Translations under genes and position numbers: made by a program | Notes under the pieces: generated by a model | Told to the model about the DNA's origin: nothing | Seen by the model: only the letters and a program-made list of their open reading frames with translations | Databases searched by the model: none | Origin: Pseudogulbenkiania subflava DSM 22618 | Lineage (GTDB): Bacteria > Pseudomonadota > Gammaproteobacteria > Burkholderiales > Chromobacteriaceae | Direction of reading: 5' to 3' | Assembly (NCBI RefSeq): GCF_900177275.1 | Contig: NZ_FXAG01000001.1 | Location: 248,001 to 312,000, forward strand | Length of the DNA stretch: 64,000 bases | Part shown: positions 57,915 through 64,000 of the stretch, piece after piece | Layout: each line of letters begins with the position of its first letter | How positions within the stretch are numbered: position 1 is the first letter of the stretch

Positions 57915-58142
57915 TCAGACGTCGGCCTCGAACGGCCGCTGGTTGGCGCGCCAGCCGAGTTCGGGGTAGCGCTCCCGGCTCGGGGGGGCGAGTGCGGGGC
58001 GCTGCTGCTGCACCGGCATGCGGGACAGCGCGGCGGGGGAGAACGGAGGGGCCGCTGACGGCTGCGGGGCGCCGACCCAGAGGCCCAGGGCGCCACCGCC
58101 GAGCATGGCCAGCAGCACGAGCGGAACGGTAGTGCGGATCAT
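57915..58142 (-). CDS. Small exported or membrane-anchored protein
   Basis: 75 residues: MIRTTVPLVLLAMLGGGALG is a hydrophobic N-terminal segment, followed by a Pro/Ala/Arg-rich tail ending RPFEADV. AGGAG precedes the ATG. It is the first gene of the exported-protein group and faces the response regulator gene across a 170-bp spacer. No family recognised. Confidence 0.65.
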   Translation of the reverse strand: MIRTTVPLVLLAMLGGGALGLWVGAPQPSAAPPFSPAALSRMPVQQQRPALAPPSRERYPELGWRANQRPFEADV

Positions 58143-58312
58143 GGGGAACTCCTGACAGCGAGGGGGATGCTGCCAGTCTAGGCACAGGGTGTTGCCGAAC
58201 CGTGTGCAAATCCGTGCCAAGTGTTAACGAGTTTGAAGCCGGCGGCGCGATGTAAAATCTGTTTACTTTCCGGGCTGACACCCGCTACCGCGACACGCTA
58301 CTCTTGTGCATT

Positions 58313-59038
58313 ATGGAAAACAGCAAAATCCTGGTCGTCGACGACGACGCCAAACTACGCGACCTCCTGGTGCGCTACCTCGGCCAGCAGGGCTACACCG
58401 TGGACACGCTGCCGGACGCGCGCGAGCTGCAGCGCAAGCTGGCGCGCAACCGCCCCGACCTGATGGTGCTCGACGTGATGATGCCGGGCGAGGACGGGCT
58501 GGCGGTGGTGCGCCGGCTGCGCGCGCAGGGCGAGATGGTGCCGGTGATCATGCTCACCGCGCGCGGCGAGGACATCGACCGCATCCTCGGCCTCGAGATG
58601 GGCGCCGACGACTACCTGCCCAAGCCGTTCAACCCGCGCGAGCTGGTGGCGCGCATCCAGTCGGTGCTGCGCCGTCACAACGCCACGCCGGCGCTGGCGG
58701 CGCGCCACGAGGAGGGCGACGCGGTCGAATTCGGCCCGTTCACCCTGCACCTCGGGCGGCGCGAGCTGACCCATCAGGACAAGGTGGTGACGCTGACCAG
58801 CGCCGAGTACGCGGTGCTGGCGGTGCTGGCGAGCCACCCGCGCCGGCCGCTGACGCGCGAGCAGCTGATGGAGATGGCGCTGGGCAAGGGCAACGGCGAA
58901 TCGCTCGACCGCAGCATCGACGTGCACATCTCGCGCCTGCGCCGGGCGCTCGACACCGACGACGGCGGCCCGCGCTACATCCAGACGGTGTGGGGCTACG
59001 GTTACGTGTTCGTGCCCGACGGCGCGCCACGGGAATAA
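58313..59038 (+). CDS. OmpR-family response regulator
   Basis: 241 residues. Receiver domain with the phosphorylated Asp in DLMVLDVMMPGEDGL and conserved LTARGED; C-terminal winged helix (about 145-235, ending YIQTVWGYGYVF). Sequence resembles OmpR of betaproteobacteria, but pairing with a kinase and not with porin genes is the only context. The kinase follows 10 bp later. The divergent small exported proteins are natural candidates for its regulon. Confidence 0.92.
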   Translation: MENSKILVVDDDAKLRDLLVRYLGQQGYTVDTLPDARELQRKLARNRPDLMVLDVMMPGEDGLAVVRRLRAQGEMVPVIMLTARGEDIDRILGLEMGADDYLPKPFNPRELVARIQSVLRRHNATPALAARHEEGDAVEFGPFTLHLGRRELTHQDKVVTLTSAEYAVLAVLASHPRRPLTREQLMEMALGKGNGESLDRSIDVHISRLRRALDTDDGGPRYIQTVWGYGYVFVPDGAPRE

Positions 59039-59048
59039 GGAGCACGCG

Positions 59049-60380
59049 TTGCGCCGTCTGTTCGGCTCGCTGTTCTTCCGTCTCGCCTTGCTGGTGGTGC
59101 TGGTGGTGCTGGCGAGCCAGGCCTTCACGCTGTGGATGAGCGCGCGCCAGCGCGAGCATCTGCTGGCCGACCAGCTCTACGCCCAGGTGGTCGATACCCT
59201 GGCCGACCTGGAGGGCGCGCTCGACAACCTCGGCCCGCTGCAGCGGGTGGACTTCCTCATCGCCTACAACCGCCCCGGTTTTCCGCGCCTGCTGCCGGCC
59301 GCCTCGCGCCAGGAGCAGCGTTTCAGCCCCAGCCTGCCCTCGCTGGGCCTGGCGCTGCGCGACCGCCTGTCGCTCGGCATGAACGAGCCGGTGACGGTGC
59401 TGTGGGCGCAGCAGGGCGAGCGCCAGGAGATCTGGCTCGACGTGCAGGTGATCGGCCAGCGCTACTGGCTGGTGATGCCGGCCGGGCGCTACATTCCGCC
59501 GTCGGTGTCGCCGGTGCTGCTGGGCGGGCTGCTGTTCTCGCTGTTGGCGATCCTGGCCGCCTCGGTACTGGCGTGGCGCGTCACGCGCCCGCTCACCGAT
59601 TTGGCGCACGCTGCGCGCCAGCTGGAGAGCGGCTACAAGCCGGAGCCAGTGCCGCCGTCCGGCCCGAGCGAGGTGCGCGTGCTGGCCAAGCGCTTCAACC
59701 GCATGGCCGAGGCGCTGGACGACGCGGCGCGCGAGCGGCGCCTGATGCTGGCCGGGCTGTCGCACGATCTGCGCACGCCGCTGACCCGGCTCAAGCTGAC
59801 GGTGGAGCTGCAGCCGGACAATCAGGACAAGGACGACATGCTGGCCGACATCGACGAGCTGTCGCGCATCGTGCGCCAGTTCGTCGACTTCGCGCGCAGC
59901 GAGGAAACCACCCGGCGCGAACCGGTGGCGCTGGCGGAACTGGCGGCCAGCGTGGTGGCGCGCTTCCGCCGCGAGGGCATGGAAGTGGGGCTGCGACGCG
60001 GCGCCGAGCCGGAAATCGAGGCCGACGCGCTGGCGCTGGAGCGCCTGCTCACCAACCTGATCGAGAACGCGCGGCGCTACGGCCGCCCGCCGGTGCGGGT
60101 GGGGGTGGACGCCGACGCCGCCACGGTGACGCTGACGGTGAGCGACCGGGGCAGCGGCATCGCCCCGGCGCAGCGCGAAAACGCGCTGGCCCCGTTCGAA
60201 AGGTTGGCCGAACACCGCGGCACCGACGGCGGCAGCGGCCTCGGGCTCGCCATCGTGGCGCGCATCGTCAAGCAGCACGGCGGCGCGCTGTTCCTGGAAG
60301 ACGCCCCGGAGGGCGGCTTCCGCGTGCGCATCACCCTGCCGCTGGCGGCGACGCCTGCCACCCTCCTCCCAGCGCCTTGA
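59049..60380 (+). CDS. EnvZ-like sensor histidine kinase (TTG start)
   Basis: 443 residues. Two membrane helices (about 5-30 and 155-178) flank a periplasmic sensor; then HAMP, the phospho-acceptor His in LAGLSHDLRTPLTRLKL, and the ATPase domain with NLIENARRYG and DRGSGI and GGSGLGLAIV. It begins with TTG, with AGGAG 6-10 bases upstream. Its 3' end overlaps the convergent efflux gene by 50 bp. An AAAGGTTGGCCGAA word lies inside the coding region (60199-60212), where it encodes ERLAE. Confidence 0.92.
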   Translation: MRRLFGSLFFRLALLVVLVVLASQAFTLWMSARQREHLLADQLYAQVVDTLADLEGALDNLGPLQRVDFLIAYNRPGFPRLLPAASRQEQRFSPSLPSLGLALRDRLSLGMNEPVTVLWAQQGERQEIWLDVQVIGQRYWLVMPAGRYIPPSVSPVLLGGLLFSLLAILAASVLAWRVTRPLTDLAHAARQLESGYKPEPVPPSGPSEVRVLAKRFNRMAEALDDAARERRLMLAGLSHDLRTPLTRLKLTVELQPDNQDKDDMLADIDELSRIVRQFVDFARSEETTRREPVALAELAASVVARFRREGMEVGLRRGAEPEIEADALALERLLTNLIENARRYGRPPVRVGVDADAATVTLTVSDRGSGIAPAQRENALAPFERLAEHRGTDGGSGLGLAIVARIVKQHGGALFLEDAPEGGFRVRITLPLAATPATLLPAP

Positions 60381-61734
60381 TCAACGCCACCCTTGCCGCC
60401 AGCTGGCTGCCGAGGATGGCGAGTCCCTCTTGCTCGGCGCTGAGCCGCGTGCTCTGCACCGTGACCACATCCAGATAGCTGACCAGGCCGGCCTGGTACT
60501 GGTTGCGCGCGATGGTTTCGGCCTCGCGCGCGGCGGCCAGCGCCTCCACCTGCAAGGCTGCCTGCTGGTCGAGCAGGCGGATCGCCGTCAAGGCATCCTC
60601 CACCTCCTGGAATCCCTGCAGCACGGTCTGGCGGTAGTTGGCCACGCTGCCGTCGTAGGCGGCGATGGCCTCGGCGGTCTTGGCACGGGTCAGGCCGCCG
60701 TTGAACAGCGTCACCGCCAGTTCCGGCCCGAGCGACCAGAAGCGGGCCGGCAGGCTGAACCAGTCGGCCAGCCGGGAGGCGGCGTAGCCGCCGCTGGCGG
60801 CCAGCGTCAGGCTCGGGAAGTAGCCGGCCTTGGCGACGCCGATGGCGGCATTGGCGGCCGCCACGCGCCGTTCGGCGGCGGCGATGTCGGGACGCCGCTC
60901 CAACAACTGCGACGGCAAGCCAGCCGGCAGCAGCGGCAGCGCCGGCGGTTGTTGCTGCTCGGCCAGAGTGAAGCCGGCCGGTGGGCGTCCGAGCAGCACC
61001 GCGATGGCGTGCTCGAGCTGGCGGCGCGTTACACGCTTGGCGAGCAGGCTGACCTCGGTGCTCTTGAGCTGGGTCTCGGCCTGCACCACGTCGGCGCGCG
61101 ACACCACGCCCTGGCGGTAGCGGTTGCGCGTGATCTGCAATTGCTGGCGGTAGGCCGCCACCTGCTCGTCCAACAGGCGCAGTGTGCGGTCGGCGACGTA
61201 GAGCTGGAAGTAGGCGCTGGCGAGCTGCGCCTGGGCGCTCAGCCGGGTCGATTCGAGATCGGCGGCACTGGCCTCGGCGCTGGCGCGGCCGGACTCCACG
61301 CTGCGCCGCACCCGTCCCCACAGGTCCAATTCCCAGGCGGCACTCAGTTCGGCGCGGTAGCTGGTGGCGACGGCGCTGTCGCCGCTGGCGCGGCCACGAC
61401 TAGCCGAGGCGCCCGCCGTGACGGTGGGGCTGTAGCCGGCCTCGGCCTGCTGCAGCAGCGCCAGCGCCTGGCGGAAGCTGGCCTCGGCGGCACGCAGCGT
61501 CTGGTTGTGCTTCTGCAACTGCTGTTGCAAGCCGTCCAGCTGCGGGTCAGCGAATGCCTGCCACCATGCCGCGCGCGGCAGATGATCGGCCGGGGTCGCC
61601 GGTTTCCAGTCCCCCGCTTCCTTGTAGGCCGCCGGCACCGTCACGGCCGGACGCTGGTAATCCGGCCCCACCGCGCAGCCGCCCAAGAGCAGCGCCGCCA
61701 GCGGCCACAGCGCATGGCGCTTGCTTGTCTTCAT
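60331..61734 (-). CDS. RND efflux outer-membrane channel lipoprotein (NodT/OprM type)
   Basis: 467 residues. Lipoprotein signal with lipobox LLLGGC; the TolC-like beta-barrel and alpha-helical hairpin repeats follow (AYYQLYVADRTLRLLDEQ-type helices). It ends the export pathway for the pump encoded just upstream (11 bp away). AGGAGAACGGGGA precedes the ATG at 61734. The 3' end overlaps the sensor-kinase gene on the other strand. Confidence 0.93.
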   Translation of the reverse strand: MKTSKRHALWPLAALLLGGCAVGPDYQRPAVTVPAAYKEAGDWKPATPADHLPRAAWWQAFADPQLDGLQQQLQKHNQTLRAAEASFRQALALLQQAEAGYSPTVTAGASASRGRASGDSAVATSYRAELSAAWELDLWGRVRRSVESGRASAEASAADLESTRLSAQAQLASAYFQLYVADRTLRLLDEQVAAYRQQLQITRNRYRQGVVSRADVVQAETQLKSTEVSLLAKRVTRRQLEHAIAVLLGRPPAGFTLAEQQQPPALPLLPAGLPSQLLERRPDIAAAERRVAAANAAIGVAKAGYFPSLTLAASGGYAASRLADWFSLPARFWSLGPELAVTLFNGGLTRAKTAEAIAAYDGSVANYRQTVLQGFQEVEDALTAIRLLDQQAALQVEALAAAREAETIARNQYQAGLVSYLDVVTVQSTRLSAEQEGLAILGSQLAARVALIKALGGGWQASPPAAG

Positions 61735-61745
61735 TCCCCGTTCTC

Positions 61746-64000
61746 CTACGCCTGCACCGCGGCGGAGCGGCGCCAGAAGCGCCAGTTCCACCGCCGCAGG
61801 CGGTCCATGTACAGGTACACCACCGGCGTGGTGTACAGCGTCAACAATTGGCTGACGATCAGCCCACCCACCACCGAGACGCCGAGCGGCTGGCGCAGCT
61901 CGGCGCCCTCGCCGTGTCCCAGCGCCAGCGGCAGCGCGCCCAACAGCGCCGCCATGGTCGTCATCAGGATGGGGCGGAAACGCAGTACGCCGGCCTCGAG
62001 GATGGCCTCGCGCGGCGCCAGGCCTTGCTGGCGCTCGGCCGCCAGCGCGAAGTCGATCAGCATGATGGCGTTCTTCTTGACGATGCCGATCAACAGCAGC
62101 ACGCCGATCATCGCCACCACGTTCAGTTCACCGCCGGACAGCTGCAGCGCCAGGATGGCGCCGACGCCGGCCGAGGGCAGCGTGGACAGGATGGTGATGG
62201 GATGGATGGCGCTCTCGTAGAGGATGCCGAGCACGATGTACACCGCCGCCAAGGCCGCCAGGATCAGCCAGGGCTGGCTGTCGAGCGAGGCCTGGAAGGC
62301 GCGCGCGCTGCCCTGGAAGCTGCCCACCAGCGAGCCGGGCATGCCAAGCCGGTTGACGGCGGCGTCGATGGCGCTGCGGGCGGCACCGATCGACACGCCG
62401 GGGTCGAGGTTGAACGACACCGTGGTGGCGGCGAACTGGCCCTGGTGGTTGACCGCGAGCGGGGTGTTGTCGGGCTGTGCCCGGCTCACCGTGGCGAGCG
62501 GCACCGGCAGGTGCTGCGGCGTGATCAGGTAGATATCGCGCAGCGATTCGGGGCGCTCGAGGTAGGCCGGAGCCGCCTCCAGCACCACCTTGTACTGGTT
62601 GAGCGGGTTGTACAGCGTGGCGATCTGACGTTGGCCGAAGGCGTTGCCGAGCGCGCTGTCGGCGTCGTTCTGGGTCAGGCCGAGGCGCGCCAGGCTGTCA
62701 CGGTCGAACAGCAGCGTGGTCTGCAGGCCACGGTCCTGCTGATCGGTGTTGACGTCGGCGAGCCCCGGCAGCCGCACCAGAGCCTGGCGCAGGCGCGGCT
62801 CCCAGGCGCGCAGCTGGGCCAGGTCGTCGCCCTGCAGCGTGTACTGGTACTGGGCGTTGCTCTGGCGCCCGCCGATGCGCAGCTCCTGCGCCGATTGCAG
62901 GAACAAGGTGGCGCCCGGCTCACGCGAGAGCTGCTTGCGCAGCCGCGCGATCACCTGGTCGGCGCTCTCGGTACGCTCGCTGCGCGGCTTGAGGCCGACG
63001 AAGACGTTGGCGCTGTTGCGCGCGCCGCCGCCGGTGAAGCCGACCACGCTGTCCACCGCCGGATCACGCCGCACCACGTCGACGAAGCGCTGCAGCTTGC
63101 CGCGCATGGCCTGGAACGAGATGCTCTGGTCGGCGCGGATGTTGCCGATCAGGCGCCCGGTGTCCTGCTGCGGGAAGAAGCCCTTGGGCACCGCGACGTA
63201 GAGCGCGACGTTGGCCGCCACGGTGGCGACGAGCAGCAGCAGCATCAGCAGGTGGTGGTCGAGCGACCACGCCAGCGAGCGGCGGTAGCCGGCCACCAGG
63301 CGTTCGAACCACTGCGCGCGCCAGCGCGCGAAGCGGCTCGGCGTGGCCGGCCGGTGCGGCCGCGGGCGCAGCCAGCGCGAGCACAGCATCGGCGCGGTGG
63401 TGAGCGACACCACCAGCGACACCAGGATCGCCGCCGACAGCGTCAGTGCGAATTCGCGGAACAGCCGCCCGACGATATCGCCCATCAGCAGGATCGGAAT
63501 GAACACCGCGATCAGCGACAGGCTCATCGCCAGCACCGTGAAGCCCACCTCGCGCGCGCCGCGGAACGCCGCCGCGCGCGGCGTCATGCCGTTCTCGATA
63601 TGGCGCGCGATGTTCTCCAGCACCACGATGGTGTCGTCGACGACGAAGCCGGTGGCGATGGTGAGCGCCATCAGCGACAGGTTGTTGAGGCTGAAGCCCG
63701 CCAAATACATCACGCCGAAGGTGCCGATCAGCGACACCGGCACGGTGATCGCCGGCACCAGCGTGGCACGCCCGCTCTTGAGGAACAGGAACACCACCAG
63801 CACCACCAGCGCCACCGCCGTAACCAGGGTGCGCTCGACGTCGCGCAACGAGGCGCGGATGGTCGAGGTGCGGTCCTGCGTCACCGTCAGCGTGGCGGTC
63901 TGCGGCACCGAGGCGGAGAGCTGCGGCATCAGCGCGCGCACGCGCTCCACGGTGTCGATGACGTTGGCGCCGGGGGCGCGGAACAGCAGCAGCACGATGG
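61746..64000 (-). CDS. RND multidrug efflux permease (MdtC/MuxC-like), 5'-truncated by window edge
   Basis: About 750 C-terminal residues of a roughly 1030-residue inner-membrane proton antiporter. [23 protein letters not shown] carries the key Asp pair of the fourth helix; [29 protein letters not shown] resembles MdtB/MdtC more than AcrB. The start lies beyond base 64000 in the minus direction. Probably part of an mdtABC-type operon ending in the outer-membrane channel gene. Confidence 0.93.
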   Translation of the reverse strand, partial: IVLLLFRAPGANVIDTVERVRALMPQLSASVPQTATLTVTQDRTSTIRASLRDVERTLVTAVALVVLVVFLFLKSGRATLVPAITVPVSLIGTFGVMYLAGFSLNNLSLMALTIATGFVVDDTIVVLENIARHIENGMTPRAAAFRGAREVGFTVLAMSLSLIAVFIPILLMGDIVGRLFREFALTLSAAILVSLVVSLTTAPMLCSRWLRPRPHRPATPSRFARWRAQWFERLVAGYRRSLAWSLDHHLLMLLLLVATVAANVALYVAVPKGFFPQQDTGRLIGNIRADQSISFQAMRGKLQRFVDVVRRDPAVDSVVGFTGGGARNSANVFVGLKPRSERTESADQVIARLRKQLSREPGATLFLQSAQELRIGGRQSNAQYQYTLQGDDLAQLRAWEPRLRQALVRLPGLADVNTDQQDRGLQTTLLFDRDSLARLGLTQNDADSALGNAFGQRQIATLYNPLNQYKVVLEAAPAYLERPESLRDIYLITPQHLPVPLATVSRAQPDNTPLAVNHQGQFAATTVSFNLDPGVSIGAARSAIDAAVNRLGMPGSLVGSFQGSARAFQASLDSQPWLILAALAAVYIVLGILYESAIHPITILSTLPSAGVGAILALQLSGGELNVVAMIGVLLLIGIVKKNAIMLIDFALAAERQQGLAPREAILEAGVLRFRPILMTTMAALLGALPLALGHGEGAELRQPLGVSVVGGLIVSQLLTLYTTPVVYLYMDRLRRWNWRFWRRSAAVQA

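Overview
The window looks like chromosome from a high-GC betaproteobacterium, most likely Neisseriales (Chromobacteriaceae-like). This is inferred from the gene set (GlpK/GlpR, an RNB-domain RNase, cobalamin-riboswitch CbtBA, YaeQ, CcoG, trans-sulfuration genes, MetH) and from family-level resemblance of the proteins; the species cannot be read from the sequence. About 47 protein genes are supported. The left edge cuts argH and the right edge cuts an RND pump gene. No rRNA, tRNA, CRISPR array, intact prophage or transposase gene was found.

Layout. 1-7.5 kb: argH (3' part), a soluble chemoreceptor with a CZB domain, divergent glpK/glpR, an RNase II-family enzyme. 7.7-16.9 kb: cbtBA behind a cobalamin riboswitch, rhlE, a LigB-type dioxygenase plus DoxX divergent from a LysR regulator, yaeQ, and an NCS1 transporter divergent from an FCD-type GntR regulator. 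17-30 kb: ccoG, a MocR-type regulator, srkA, an MFS pump, a porin beside a stand-alone sigma-54 activator, a YgjP metallopeptidase, a glycine-zipper protein, a DMT exporter divergent from an XRE-cupin regulator, and ggt. 30-45 kb: an FAD enzyme, two very small proteins, an ABC exporter, an MFS transporter, a large globin-like/GAF/GGDEF/EAL protein, and an amino-acid permease divergent from a MocR regulator. 45-64 kb: YdcH, a nucleosidase, a reverse trans-sulfuration pair (CBS and cystathionine gamma-lyase) convergent with B12-dependent metH, solute-binding proteins, pagL, YqiA, a quinone oxidoreductase, three small exported proteins divergent from an OmpR/EnvZ-like pair, and an RND efflux operon.

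The most unusual content is between genes. (1) A family of about 100-235 bp elements has 17-bp inverted ends (GAACCTGTTCACGATCT) and 3-bp TNA target duplications. There are nine copies plus fragments, and in six copies the duplicated triplet is exactly the stop codon (TAA or TGA) of the adjacent gene, so insertion leaves the protein intact. The copies carry no gene and look like MITEs. (2) The 10-mer GTTGGCCGAA occurs at least 13 times, including two perfect inverted pairs that form hairpins downstream of genes. This is the arrangement of Neisseriaceae DNA uptake sequences, but the word is different, so it is a candidate new uptake-sequence dialect. (3) Other repeats are a GTAGGGCGGAA-ended palindrome and an 80-105 bp imperfect palindrome around 17.0 and 40.3-40.7 kb, one copy of which contains a fragment of the first element family. 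Two perfect DnaA boxes lie in an 885-bp gene-free stretch.

Functional links: cobalt uptake under B12 control and B12-dependent MetH; MetH, the nucleosidase, CBS and cystathionine gamma-lyase around homocysteine; and several divergent regulator/target pairs, four of them with clear palindromic operator candidates.
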